Source of the DNA: Sphingobium fluviale
GTDB lineage: Bacteria; Pseudomonadota; Alphaproteobacteria; Sphingomonadales; Sphingomonadaceae
Length of the DNA stretch: 64,000 nucleotides
Assembly: GCF_004122115.1 (NCBI RefSeq)
Contig: NZ_SBKP01000002.1
Span: 62,001 to 126,000, forward strand
Reading direction: 5' to 3'
Part shown: positions 50,245 to 58,844 of the stretch, in pieces
Layout: each line of letters starts with the position of its first letter
Position numbering within the stretch: the first letter of the stretch is position 1
The notes under the pieces: model-generated
Told to the model about the DNA's origin: nothing
Seen by the model: only the letters and a program-made list of their open reading frames with translations
Databases searched by the model: none
Position numbers and translations under genes: made by a program

Positions 50245-52236
50245 ATGGCCGCCACTAAAATTCTCTGGGGTCAGATCATTGCCGTCTTGGTGATCGTGCT
50301 CACGACCACATGGGCCGCGACCGAATGGGTAGCCTGGCGCCTCGCATTCCAGCCGGAACTGGGCAGCCCGTGGTTTCACCTCTTCGGCTTCCCGTTCTAT
50401 CCGCCTCCCTCGTTCTTCTGGTGGTGGTATGGCTTCGATGCCTATGCCCCGGCCATCTTCATCGAAGGCGCCTATATCGCAGCGTCTGGCGGCATCATCT
50501 CGGTCGCCGTTGCGATCGCCATGTCGGTCTGGCGCGCACGCGAAGCGAAGAAGGTCGAGACTTACGGTTCGGCGCGCTGGGCGGAGCCGAATGAGGTTCG
50601 CACAGCCGGTCTGCTCGGTCCGGACGGTGTCGTGCTCGGGCGTTTCCACCATGACTATCTGCGGCACGATGGACCGGAGCATGTGCTGTGCTTCGCCCCG
50701 ACCCGGTCAGGCAAGGGCGTCGGCCTGGTCGTGCCGTCGCTGCTCGCATGGCCGGGCTCCGCCATCGTTCACGACATCAAGGGCGAGAACTGGCAACTCA
50801 CCGCGGGTTTCCGGGCGCGTTTCGGGCGGGTGCTGCTGTTCGATCCGACCAATGCGAAATCGGCCGCCTACAACCCGCTGCTTGAAGTCCGGCGCGGCGA
50901 GTGGGAAGTACGCGACGTTCAGAACATTGCCGACATCTTGGTCGATCCCGAAGGCAGCCTCGAGAAGCGCAATCACTGGGAAAAGACCAGCCATGCCCTG
51001 CTGGTAGGCGCGATCCTCCACGTGCTTTACGCCGAAGCCGACAAGACGCTTGCCGGCGTCGCCGCTTTCCTTTCCGATCCCAGGAGGCCCATTGAATCGA
51101 CCCTCGCCGCGATGATGACGACGGCGCATCTGGGGAAGGACGGCCCGCATCCGGTCATCGCCAGCGCAGCCCGCGAGCTGCTCAACAAATCGGACAATGA
51201 GCGCTCTGGCGTGCTGTCCACGGCCATGTCCTTCCTTGGCCTTTATCGTGATCCGGTGGTCGCGGCGGTGACCCGGCGCTGCGACTGGCGCATCACCGAT
51301 ATTGTCGGCGGGCAGCATCCGACGACGCTCTACCTCGTCATCCCGCCATCCGACATCAACCGTACCAAACCGCTCATCCGGCTCTTGCTCAATCAGATCG
51401 GGCGCCGTCTCACCGAGGATTTGCAGGCGAAGCGTGGGCGGCACCGGCTGCTCTTGATGCTGGACGAGTTTCCTGCCCTGGGCCGGCTCGACTTCTTCGA
51501 AAGCGCGCTTGCCTTCATGGCGGGCTACGGGCTGAAGAGTTTCCTGATCGCGCAGTCCCTGAACCAGATCGAAAAGGCTTACGGCCCCAACAATTCGATC
51601 CTCGACAACTGCCACGTCCGTGTGAGTTTCGCGACCAACGACGAGCGCACCGCCAAGCGTGTCTCGGATGCGCTCGGCACTGCCACCGAAATGAAGGCTA
51701 TGCGCAACTATGCCGGACACCGGCTCTCGCCCTGGCTTGGGCACTTGATGGTGTCTCGCTCGGAAACGGCGCGACCGTTGCTGACGCCGGGCGAGATCAT
51801 GCAACTGCCACCCGCCGATGAAATCGTGATGGTCGCCGGCATTCCGCCGATCAGAGCCAAAAAGGCGCGCTATTATGAGGACGCGCGCTTCAAGGAGCGG
51901 ATCTTGCCGCCGCCTGCATTGGCCGCTCCGAAGAAGGTGCAGGCAGACGACTGGACGGGCTTGGCCCTGCCGCCACAGATTGCGTCCGTCCCGGCTTCGC
52001 CGCTCGCGAATGGCGACGATGACGATACGACAGATTCCGAGCGTCGCCAGCAGCCCGAGCTTAGCCTTACCCAACCCATCGAGAACCGGCAGCCCGTCCA
52101 GAACGAGTTTGATCTCGATGGCGATCGCACCGACGAGGAAGACGATCTGGCCGCGCGAAATCAACGGTTGACCGGGATCATGCAAGGCGTGGCCCGGCAA
52201 GCATCGCTCGACTTCGACGACGGTATGGAGATCTGA
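50245..52236 (+). CDS. traG: type IV coupling protein TraG/VirD4
   Basis: A 663-aa inner-membrane ATPase that hands the relaxosome to the secretion channel. Two N-terminal membrane helices (ILWGQIIAVLVIVLTTTWAA and AAS..IISVAVAIAMSVW) are followed by the motor with Walker A APTRSGKG (151-158) and Walker B LLLMLDEFPALG. The all-alpha domain and an acidic C-terminal tail follow. Conserved FDPTNAKSAAYNPL and GLKSFLIAQSLNQIEKAYG segments confirm VirD4/TraG. It precedes the CopG-type gene by 5 bases. Confidence 0.95.
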   Translation: MAATKILWGQIIAVLVIVLTTTWAATEWVAWRLAFQPELGSPWFHLFGFPFYPPPSFFWWWYGFDAYAPAIFIEGAYIAASGGIISVAVAIAMSVWRAREAKKVETYGSARWAEPNEVRTAGLLGPDGVVLGRFHHDYLRHDGPEHVLCFAPTRSGKGVGLVVPSLLAWPGSAIVHDIKGENWQLTAGFRARFGRVLLFDPTNAKSAAYNPLLEVRRGEWEVRDVQNIADILVDPEGSLEKRNHWEKTSHALLVGAILHVLYAEADKTLAGVAAFLSDPRRPIESTLAAMMTTAHLGKDGPHPVIASAARELLNKSDNERSGVLSTAMSFLGLYRDPVVAAVTRRCDWRITDIVGGQHPTTLYLVIPPSDINRTKPLIRLLLNQIGRRLTEDLQAKRGRHRLLLMLDEFPALGRLDFFESALAFMAGYGLKSFLIAQSLNQIEKAYGPNNSILDNCHVRVSFATNDERTAKRVSDALGTATEMKAMRNYAGHRLSPWLGHLMVSRSETARPLLTPGEIMQLPPADEIVMVAGIPPIRAKKARYYEDARFKERILPPPALAAPKKVQADDWTGLALPPQIASVPASPLANGDDDDTTDSERRQQPELSLTQPIENRQPVQNEFDLDGDRTDEEDDLAARNQRLTGIMQGVARQASLDFDDGMEI

Positions 52237-52241
52237 TCACG

Positions 52242-52682
52242 ATGGCCATCCGCAAGAAGAAAGCCCAGATTTCCGTCTATCTCGACCCCGAAGTCATGAC
52301 GATGCTGGCCGACTATGCTGCTCGCCGCAATCAGTCGCAGTCACTGGTGGCCGAGGCGGCGATTGCTTCTTTCCTTTCGCCCGATGCTGCCGATCGCCGC
52401 GAGGCGGCACTGGCAAAGCGTCTCGACCAAATCGATCGGCGAATGATGCGGATGGACCGAGATGTAGGGATAGCGGTGGAGACCCTGGCAGTCTTCATCC
52501 GCTTCTGGTTGGCGACCACGCCGACCTTGCCCGAACCGGCGGCACAGGCCGCCCGGGCCAAAGCTGGCGAACGCTATGACGCATTTATCACCGCGCTCGG
52601 TCGTCGGCTCGCGAAAGGCCCCAAGTTGCGGCAGGAAATCCCGGAAGACGTGTCTTCCAGCGCTGGTGGTACAGAACGGTGA
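52242..52682 (+). CDS. CopG-type ribbon-helix-helix transfer protein
   Basis: A 146-aa protein with an N-terminal RHH fold (KKAQISVYLDPEVMTMLADYAARRNQSQSLVAEAAIASFL) and a helical, possibly coiled-coil, rest (ALAKRLDQIDRRMMRMDRDVG). Its position between traG and trbB is constant in related ICEs. It may bind oriT as a relaxosome accessory, the TraJ/TraK kind of role, or repress the transfer genes. The 5-base gap from traG indicates a common transcript. It converges with vapC. Confidence 0.8.
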   Translation: MAIRKKKAQISVYLDPEVMTMLADYAARRNQSQSLVAEAAIASFLSPDAADRREAALAKRLDQIDRRMMRMDRDVGIAVETLAVFIRFWLATTPTLPEPAAQAARAKAGERYDAFITALGRRLAKGPKLRQEIPEDVSSSAGGTER

Positions 52683-52691
52683 ACGAAGTTC

Positions 52692-53081
52692 TTACCTGGC
52701 CAGTTCGACTGCTATCCCAAGATCGATCTCCGTCCATGCCGCGTCCGTTGTCAGGGCAATGGCCTTGAGTTCACCGGCCAGCGCAAGACAAGCCCGATCC
52801 CCCAAGGACAGACCCTTCGATCTGGTGACGTCGCGCAATGCCCCGGCACGCAGAGCCTGCGGTGTGTCGAAATCGCGGACGTCGAGGTCGAGATCGGACA
52901 GGCTTTCTTCAATGGAATCGGCGGGCACGCCGCGCTCGGTCAGTTTTGCCACGACCTCGGAGAGATTAACCGTGCTGATGCAGGCGTCGGCAAAGTGCGC
53001 CTCGACCGTCTCCGCCCCACGCTCACCCATCATCGCCGCCAGCAATGCCGAGGCATCGAGCACATAACGAACATCACTCAT
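52692..53081 (-). CDS. vapC: VapC-type PIN-domain toxin
   Basis: A 129-aa PIN ribonuclease. The four acidic sites are visible: YVLDASALLAAM (first Asp), STVNLSEVVAKL (Glu), LSLGDRACLALA (Asp) and LTTDAAWTEID (last Asp), so it should be active. Substrates of such VapC enzymes are tRNAs or rRNA; the target here is unknown. It overlaps the antitoxin by 8 bases. The module is inserted, in opposite direction, between the CopG gene and trbB, where it would add stability to the element. Confidence 0.88.
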   Translation of the reverse strand: MSDVRYVLDASALLAAMMGERGAETVEAHFADACISTVNLSEVVAKLTERGVPADSIEESLSDLDLDVRDFDTPQALRAGALRDVTRSKGLSLGDRACLALAGELKAIALTTDAAWTEIDLGIAVELAR

Positions 53082-53322
53082 GCCCGGATGCTTGCCTGCG
53101 CTCAGCGATCAATTCGTCAGAGAGGCTGATTTCGGCCGGAATATGCGCGCGCAGGCGCGCCTGCACCCGGCTCAGCGCATTGTGCACGGGCCGCACATGC
53201 AACTCGCCATCGACGATGCGCAACAAGACCGGGTCGCCATCGGCGAGGCCGAGGGCACGCCGAATGTCGGCCGGAACCTGCAACCGACCTCCGCTCACCA
53301 ATTTGCCTCGTTGCGCATTCAT
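53074..53322 (-). CDS. vapB: VapB-type antitoxin (AbrB/MazE fold)
   Basis: An 82-aa antitoxin with an N-terminal swapped-hairpin AbrB domain (MNAQRGKLVSGGRLQVPADIRRALGLADGDPVLLRIVDGELHVRP) and a C-terminal helical part for toxin binding (AEISLSDELIAERRQAS). ATG 53322 lies directly at the edge of a 24-bp palindrome, so the protein probably represses its own operon. A longer frame to 53412 has no domain. The pair vapB-vapC is overlapping in the normal order. Confidence 0.86.
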   Translation of the reverse strand: MNAQRGKLVSGGRLQVPADIRRALGLADGDPVLLRIVDGELHVRPVHNALSRVQARLRAHIPAEISLSDELIAERRQASGHE

Positions 53323-53345
53323 GTAGCATGTCCTGACATTGTACA
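53322..53345. promoter_or_regulatory. VapBC operator palindrome
   Basis: TGTAGCATGTC, CT, GACATTGTACA is a 24-base near-palindrome (9 of 11 arm positions pair) that begins at the vapB start codon. It is in the promoter/leader position expected for autoregulation by the VapBC complex. Confidence 0.6.
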
Positions 53346-53473
53346 GATGATGCCTATCTATACATTTCTTGCAGAGTTGGCAATTGAACTTGCGCGGGGG
53401 ACATCGTGCCATTCAATCCTCTACCCTTCACAGGCTTCGAACGAACGGGAGCGAGCCTTGATGCCGGTTACAA

Positions 53474-53498
53474 CGGTCACGAAGGGGCTTTGTGACCG
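53474..53498. repeat. 11-bp hairpin between vapB and trbB
   Basis: CGGTCACGAAG (53474-53484) pairs with CTTTGTGACCG (53488-53498) over 11 positions, with one G-U, around a GGG loop. There is no T-run. It could be an operator of the trb promoter or a terminator protecting it. The surrounding 380-base spacer 53346-53726 has no supportable gene. Confidence 0.5.
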
Positions 53499-53689
53499 TC
53501 ATAACGTCCATTTTGGCGGCGGGCAGGCGAAATGGTGCGGACGGCATATGCTTCCGTTTTGACCAACGAGGCGAACCCTGCCTGACGCCGGAACTCCGCC
53601 GTTTCCCTGTATTTGCACGCCACGCTTCTACTACGACCGAAACCTGTTGAACCGGGCAAATTTCTGGCTCTCTTAATCATCCCCAAGCC

Positions 53690-53722
53690 GGGGAGCGCCT
53701 GTTCTCCCCGCTGAAACGGGGA
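53690..53722 (+). promoter_or_regulatory. alternative hairpins in the trbB leader
   Basis: CTCCCC (53704-53709) can pair back with GGGGAG (53690-53695), or TCCCCG (53705-53710) can pair forward with CGGGGA (53717-53722). The two folds exclude each other. The forward fold covers the only purine-rich stretch (ggggac) before the trbB start at 53727, so it would block the ribosome while the other fold would free it. This resembles a simple translational switch. Confidence 0.4.
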
Positions 53723-53726
53723 CCCA

Positions 53727-54713
53727 ATGGCGGCTTCACACCATAATTTGCAAAGGTCGGCACGCGGCGCGCGCATGCTGCGCACGGCGCTCGGTCCCGC
53801 CATCGCCCGCCTGCTCGAAGACCCCTCAGTCGTCGAAGTCATGCTCAATCCCGACGGACGGCTCTGGGTCGACCGCCTGTCGGAAGGACTCTCCGATACC
53901 CGCGAGCATCTGTCTCCCGCCGACGGCGAACGCATCGTTCGCCTGGTCGCGCACCATGTCGGCGTCGAAGTTCATGCCAACGCGCCGCGCGTATCCGCTG
54001 AGCTTCCCGAAACGGGGGAGCGGTTCGAGGGCCTGCTCCCACCTGTCGTCGCCGCGCCCACCTTCGCCATCCGCAAGCCTGCCGTCGCGGTCTTTACGCT
54101 CGCTGACTATGTGGCGGCCGGGATCATGGCGAGCGATCAGGCCGAGGCCTTGCGCTCAGGCGTTGCCACCCGCTGGAACATCCTGGTCGCGGGCGGCACC
54201 TCGACCGGCAAGACCACGCTCACCAACGCGCTCCTGGCCGAAGTCGCGAAGACCGACGATCGCGTCGTCATCATCGAAGATACGCGCGAGCTGCAATGCA
54301 CCGCGCCGAACCTCGTCGCCATGCGCACCAAGGACGGTGTCGCATCACTGTCCGAGTTGGTGCGTTCGTCGCTCCGTCTTCGTCCCGACCGCATTCCGGT
54401 CGGCGAGGTGCGCGGGAGCGAAGCCCTCGATCTCCTCAAAGCCTGGGGCACCGGACATCCCGGCGGAATTGGAACCATTCACGCCGGTAGCGCGATCGGC
54501 GCGCTGCGGCGGATGGAGCAACTCATCCAGGAAGCCGTCGTCACCGTGCCTCGCGCCCTCATCGCCGAGACCATCGACCTTGTCGCCGTTCTGGCTGGTC
54601 GCGGCGCCTCGCGCCGTCTCGTCGAACTCGCCCGCATCGAGGGCCTTGGCCCGAACGGCGACTACCGCGTCACCCCCATCATCCCTCAGCCCCAAGAAGG
54701 AGCTTGCCCATGA
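53727..54713 (+). CDS. trbB: conjugation ATPase TrbB (VirB11-like)
   Basis: A 328-aa cytoplasmic hexameric ATPase driving pilus assembly and substrate transfer. Walker A is GGTSTGKT (156-163), the Asp box is [12 protein letters not shown], the Walker B region [16 protein letters not shown], and His box [13 protein letters not shown]. It is the first gene of a tightly packed trbBCDE-JKL-FGI operon; its stop overlaps trbC (ATGA). The leader has alternative hairpins that may limit its translation. Confidence 0.95.
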   Translation: MAASHHNLQRSARGARMLRTALGPAIARLLEDPSVVEVMLNPDGRLWVDRLSEGLSDTREHLSPADGERIVRLVAHHVGVEVHANAPRVSAELPETGERFEGLLPPVVAAPTFAIRKPAVAVFTLADYVAAGIMASDQAEALRSGVATRWNILVAGGTSTGKTTLTNALLAEVAKTDDRVVIIEDTRELQCTAPNLVAMRTKDGVASLSELVRSSLRLRPDRIPVGEVRGSEALDLLKAWGTGHPGGIGTIHAGSAIGALRRMEQLIQEAVVTVPRALIAETIDLVAVLAGRGASRRLVELARIEGLGPNGDYRVTPIIPQPQEGACP

Positions 54714-55042
54714 ATGCGCCTGTCCGCCGCCCGTATCGCCGCCTGACGACGGCTTTGTCCGCGCTCGTCCTCACCACCATGATGGCGCCTGCGGCCCACG
54801 CCTCGGGCTCCTCCATGCCGTGGGAGGCGCCGCTGCAATCGATCCTTCAGTCGATCGAAGGGCCGGTCGCCAAGATCATCGCGGTGATCATCATCATTAC
54901 CACCGGCCTGACGCTGGCGTTCGGCGACACCTCGGGCGGTTTCCGCCGGCTGATCCAGATCGTCTTCGGCCTTTCGATCGCGTTCGCCGCATCGAGCTTC
55001 TTCCTGTCGTTTTTCTCGTTCGGCGGCGGGGCACTGGTCTGA
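54710..55042 (+). CDS. trbC: conjugal pilin TrbC (VirB2-like)
   Basis: A 110-aa pilin precursor. A long signal peptide (LTTALSALVLTTMMAPAAHAS) is followed by two hydrophobic helices (GPVAKIIAVIIIITTGLTLAFG and LIQIVFGLSIAFAASSFFLSFF). It would be processed and cyclised by TraF encoded at 46567. It overlaps trbB upstream and trbD downstream by 4 and 1 bases. The length is usual for TrbC. Confidence 0.9.
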   Translation: MNAPVRRPYRRLTTALSALVLTTMMAPAAHASGSSMPWEAPLQSILQSIEGPVAKIIAVIIIITTGLTLAFGDTSGGFRRLIQIVFGLSIAFAASSFFLSFFSFGGGALV

Positions 55043-55323
55043 TGATCGGCGGTGTGGATCAGGGCGGCGAGATCGCGGGCTATACGGTCCCGGTTCACAG
55101 GGCGCTCACAGAGCCAATCCTGCTCGGCGGCGCACCGCGCGGTCTCGCCATCCTGAACGGCACGCTCGCCGGCGCTGTCGGCCTCGGCCTGCGTCTCTGG
55201 CTCATCGGCATCGGGATCTGGGCCATCGGCCATGTCGTCGCGGTCTGGGCCGCCAAACGCGATCCGCTCTTCGTCGATGTGGTGCGTCGCCATCTGCGCA
55301 TCCCCGGCCATCTTTCCGTCTGA
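55042..55323 (+). CDS. trbD: conjugal transfer protein TrbD (VirB3-like)
   Basis: A 93-aa inner-membrane protein: MIGGVDQGGEIAGYTVPVHRALTEPILLGGAPR, two adjacent hydrophobic stretches (LAILNGTLAGAVGLGLRLWLIGIGIWAIG) and a short basic end (RRHLRIPGHLSV). VHRALTEPILLGGAPR is the TrbD signature. It begins on the last base of trbC and precedes trbE by 10 bases. It works with the TrbE ATPase in pilus assembly. Confidence 0.92.
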   Translation: MIGGVDQGGEIAGYTVPVHRALTEPILLGGAPRGLAILNGTLAGAVGLGLRLWLIGIGIWAIGHVVAVWAAKRDPLFVDVVRRHLRIPGHLSV

Positions 55324-55333
55324 GGGGGCACAG

Positions 55334-57772
55334 ATGTTCAACCTGGCCGAATACCGCAACCGCAACAGCCGGCTCGCCGACTTCCTGCCCTGGGCGGCTC
55401 TGGTCGGCCAAGGCATCGTGCTCAACAAGGACGGCAGCTTCCAAAGGACTGCGCAGTTCCGCGGGCCGGATCTCGACTCCGCAGTGCCTGCCGAACTGGT
55501 CGCTGTGGCAGGACGGCTGAATAACGCCTTCCGCCGCCTCGGATCGGGCTGGGCGATCTTCGTAGAAGCCGATCGCCACGCCGCCGCCCACTATCCTGAC
55601 TGCCGGTTTCCCGACGCTGCCTCGGCACTGGTCGATGCCGAGCGCAAGGCTGATTTCGAGGAAGCCGGCGCGCACTTTGAGTCCGCCTACTTCATGACGA
55701 TCTGCTATCTGCCGCCGGCGGAAGACGCGTCCCGCGCAGAGACCTGGCTCTACGAAGGCCGGGAGAATTCCGGCATCGAACCCTTCGAAGTCCTGAGCAG
55801 CTTTGCAGACCGCACCGATCGCATCCTGCGGCTGATCGAAACCTTCATGCCCGAATGCCGATGGCTCGATGACGCCCAAACGCTGACCTACCTCCACGGC
55901 TGCGTCTCGACCAAGCGGCATCGGGTCCGCGTTCCCGAAACACCGATGTACCTCGATGCCCTACTCGCCGATCAGCCACTGACCGGCGGCCTCGAACCCC
56001 GCCTTGGACCATCGCATCTGCGGGTTCTTACCATCACCGGCTTTCCGACTGCCACCACGCCGGGCCTGCTCGACGAGCTGAACCGGCTGGCCTTTCCCTA
56101 TCGCTGGTCGACCCGTGCGATCCTCCTCGACAAGACCGATGCCACCAAGTTGCTCACGAAAATCCGGCGCCAATGGTTTGCCAAGCGCAAGAATGTCGCC
56201 GCGATCCTCAAAGAGGTGATGACCAACGAGGCATCGGTCCTCGTCGATACCGACGCTGCAAACAAGGCGGCAGATGCCGATCTCGCGCTTCAGGAACTCG
56301 GCGCCGACTATGCCGGCATGGCCTATGTCACGGCCACGGTCACCGTGTGGGACGCCGATCCGCGCACCGCAGACGAGAAGCTGCGCCTCGTCGAGAAGGT
56401 CATCCAGGGCCGGGACTTCACCGCCAGCCCGGAGACCATCAACGCGGTCGATGCCTGGCTCGGTTCCCTGCCGGGGCATGTATACGCCAATGTCCGGCAG
56501 CCGCCCATCAGCACTTTGAACCTCGCCCACATGATACCCTTGTCAGCGGTGTGGGCGGGGCCGGAACGGGACGAGCATTTTGCAGCGCCCCCACTGCTCT
56601 TCGGCAAGACCGAAGGCTCGACCCCGTTCCGGTTTTCCCTTCACGTCGGCGATGTCGGGCACACGCTCGTCGTCGGCCCGACCGGCGCGGGCAAGTCCGT
56701 TCTCCTGGCCCTCATGGCGCTCCAGTTCCGGCGCTACCCCGGTGCCCAGGTCTTTGCCTTCGATTTCGGAGGTTCGATCCGGGCGGCGGCGCTCGCCATG
56801 GGCGGGGACTGGCACGATCTCGGCGGAGGGCTCACCGATGCCGCACAGACATCCGTCAACCTGCAACCGCTCGCGCGCACGGCTGATCTGGCCGAAAGGG
56901 GGTGGGCTGCTGACTGGATCGGCGCGATCCTGACGCGCGAAGGCGTCGCAATGACGCCCGACGTGAAGGAGCACGTCTGGACGGCGCTGACCTCGCTGGC
57001 CTCGGCGCCCGTCGATGAGCGGACTATCACCGGACTTGCCGTGCTGCTCCAGTCCAATGACCTGAAGCAAGCCCTTCGGCCCTATTGCGTGGGCGGCGCC
57101 TATGGCCGTCTGCTCGATGCCGAGGCTGAATATCTCGGCAGCGCCACGGTGCAGGCCTTCGAGACCGAGGGGCTCATCGGCACCGGGGCGGCATCCGCGG
57201 TCCTGGCCTATCTCTTCCACCGGATCGAAGACCGGCTCGACGGATCGCCAACACTCATCATCATCGACGAAGGCTGGCTCGCGCTCGACGACGAAGGATT
57301 TGCCAGCCAGCTTCGCGAATGGCTGAAAACACTGCGCAAGAAGAACGCCAGCGTCATCTTCGCTACACAGTCGCTGTCCGACATCGACGGCTCGCCCATC
57401 GCGCCAGCCATCATCGAAAGCTGCCAGACGCGGTTATTGCTGCCCAACGAGCGCGCGATCGAGCCGCAGATAACCGCGATCTACCGCCGCTTCGGGCTCA
57501 ATGATCGCCAGATCGAGATCATCGCGCGGGCCGCTCCCAAGCGCGATTATTACTGCCAGTCGCGGCGCGGCAATCGGCTGTTCGAGCTGGGGCTGTCCGA
57601 TGTCGCCATCGCCCTTTGCGCGGCCTCATCGAAGACCGATCAGGCTGCAATCGCTGAAATCCTCAGCCAGCACGGGCGCGAAGCCTTCCTCGTTCAATGG
57701 CTTCGTCATCGTGGTCTGGGCTGGGCTGCTGACCTCGTCCCCAACCTCACCAATCAGGAAACACGCCCATGA
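55334..57772 (+). CDS. trbE: conjugal transfer ATPase TrbE (VirB4-like)
   Basis: An 812-aa ATPase of the conjugation channel. The N-terminal CagE/VirB4 domain (FNLAEYRNRNSRLADFLPW) leads to the ATPase domain with Walker A GPTGAGKSVLL (near residue 455), FAFDFGGSIRAAALAMGG, Walker B LIIIDEGWLALDD and IFATQSLSDIDGS. The length agrees with TrbE. ATG 55334 is 10 bases after trbD; an upstream frame (from 55232) is inside trbD. The trbE stop overlaps trbJ (ATGA). Confidence 0.95.
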   Translation: MFNLAEYRNRNSRLADFLPWAALVGQGIVLNKDGSFQRTAQFRGPDLDSAVPAELVAVAGRLNNAFRRLGSGWAIFVEADRHAAAHYPDCRFPDAASALVDAERKADFEEAGAHFESAYFMTICYLPPAEDASRAETWLYEGRENSGIEPFEVLSSFADRTDRILRLIETFMPECRWLDDAQTLTYLHGCVSTKRHRVRVPETPMYLDALLADQPLTGGLEPRLGPSHLRVLTITGFPTATTPGLLDELNRLAFPYRWSTRAILLDKTDATKLLTKIRRQWFAKRKNVAAILKEVMTNEASVLVDTDAANKAADADLALQELGADYAGMAYVTATVTVWDADPRTADEKLRLVEKVIQGRDFTASPETINAVDAWLGSLPGHVYANVRQPPISTLNLAHMIPLSAVWAGPERDEHFAAPPLLFGKTEGSTPFRFSLHVGDVGHTLVVGPTGAGKSVLLALMALQFRRYPGAQVFAFDFGGSIRAAALAMGGDWHDLGGGLTDAAQTSVNLQPLARTADLAERGWAADWIGAILTREGVAMTPDVKEHVWTALTSLASAPVDERTITGLAVLLQSNDLKQALRPYCVGGAYGRLLDAEAEYLGSATVQAFETEGLIGTGAASAVLAYLFHRIEDRLDGSPTLIIIDEGWLALDDEGFASQLREWLKTLRKKNASVIFATQSLSDIDGSPIAPAIIESCQTRLLLPNERAIEPQITAIYRRFGLNDRQIEIIARAAPKRDYYCQSRRGNRLFELGLSDVAIALCAASSKTDQAAIAEILSQHGREAFLVQWLRHRGLGWAADLVPNLTNQETRP

Positions 57773-58536
57773 AACCGCGCCGTTCCCGCAGCGTGCGGCT
57801 CGCCGCCGCATTGCTCGCCGCCCCCGTCGTTCTCACCCCGATGCTCGCCACGCCGGCCTACGCTCAGTTCGGCGGCATTGTATTCGATCCGTCGAACTAT
57901 GCGCAGAACGTGCTGACCGCGGCGCGCTCGCTCCAGCAGATCACCAACCAGATCACCTCTCTGCAAAATCAGGCGCAGTCGCTGATCAACCAGGCCCGCA
58001 ATCTGGCGAGCCTGCCATATTCGGCGCTCCAGCAGCTCCAGCAATCGGTGCAGCGCACCCAGTCGCTCCTCAATCAAGCGCAGAACATCGCCTATGACGT
58101 GCAGACGATCGATCGCGCTTTCCAGCTCAAATACGGCAGCACCGCCATGTCGGCGAGCGATACCCAGCTGATCGCGGATGCGCGCTCGCGCTGGCAGAAT
58201 ACGGTCGGCGGTTTGCAGGATGCCATGCGCGTGCAGGCCGGTGTCGTGGGCAATATCGACACCAACCGCACCCAGATGTCGGCCCTGATCGGCCAGAGCC
58301 AGGGCGCGACCGGAGCCTTGCAGGCGGCGCAGGCCGGCAATCAGCTTCTCGCGCTCCAGGCTCAGCAACTGGCCGACCTTACTGCGCTGATCGCGGCCAA
58401 CGGCCGGGCGCAGGCGCTTCAGTCAGCCGAACAGGCGGCTGCGGCCGCGCAGGGTCAGGAGCAGCGCCGCAGGTTCCTGACGCCGGGCAGCGGCTACCAG
58501 CCCGGCACCGCCAAAATGTTCCAATCGGGCAACTGA
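57769..58536 (+). CDS. trbJ: conjugal transfer protein TrbJ (VirB5-like)
   Basis: A 255-aa exported protein with a signal peptide (LAAALLAAPVVLTPMLATPAYAQ) and long Gln-rich helices (LQQITNQITSLQNQAQSLINQARNL, SALQQLQQSVQRTQSLLNQAQN). The C-terminal LLALQAQQLADLTALIAANGRAQALQ is characteristic of TrbJ. It is thought to sit at the pilus tip or in the periplasm. It overlaps trbE and is followed 9 bases later by the trbK-like gene. Confidence 0.92.
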   Translation: MKPRRSRSVRLAAALLAAPVVLTPMLATPAYAQFGGIVFDPSNYAQNVLTAARSLQQITNQITSLQNQAQSLINQARNLASLPYSALQQLQQSVQRTQSLLNQAQNIAYDVQTIDRAFQLKYGSTAMSASDTQLIADARSRWQNTVGGLQDAMRVQAGVVGNIDTNRTQMSALIGQSQGATGALQAAQAGNQLLALQAQQLADLTALIAANGRAQALQSAEQAAAAAQGQEQRRRFLTPGSGYQPGTAKMFQSGN

Positions 58537-58545
58537 GGCCAGACG

Positions 58546-58842
58546 ATGGACGGCAAGACCCTCGCACGCATCGGTGCAGTCGTCTTCGTGGCCCTCGCGG
58601 TCACGGCGACTGCGATCGATATGAACCGCAGCGATGCAGGTCCGGAAACGACCACAAAGAAGCCGCCGTCCATCGTCCGGCACGACCCGCTGGATGACCA
58701 ACTTGCCCGCTGTTCGCAGGCAGGCGAAGTAGGAGCTAGCGATCCCCAATGCCTCAAGGCATGGGCTGACAATAGGCGCCGCTTCCTCGGAACTGCGCCT
58801 GCGCCGGACCCGTTCTCAACCGACCGGCCGGAGGTCCGCTGA
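58546..58842 (+). CDS. trbK: putative entry-exclusion protein (TrbK-alt type)
   Basis: A 98-aa protein with one N-terminal membrane anchor (ARIGAVVFVALAVTATAIDM) and a small periplasmic part with two Cys (LARCSQAGEVGASDPQCLKAWADNRRRFLG), the pattern of TrbK-alt proteins. TrbK proteins block transfer into cells that already carry the element. There is no lipobox, unlike RP4 TrbK. It lies between trbJ and trbL with 9- and 2-base spacers. Confidence 0.75.
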   Translation: MDGKTLARIGAVVFVALAVTATAIDMNRSDAGPETTTKKPPSIVRHDPLDDQLARCSQAGEVGASDPQCLKAWADNRRRFLGTAPAPDPFSTDRPEVR

Positions 58843-58844
58843 TC

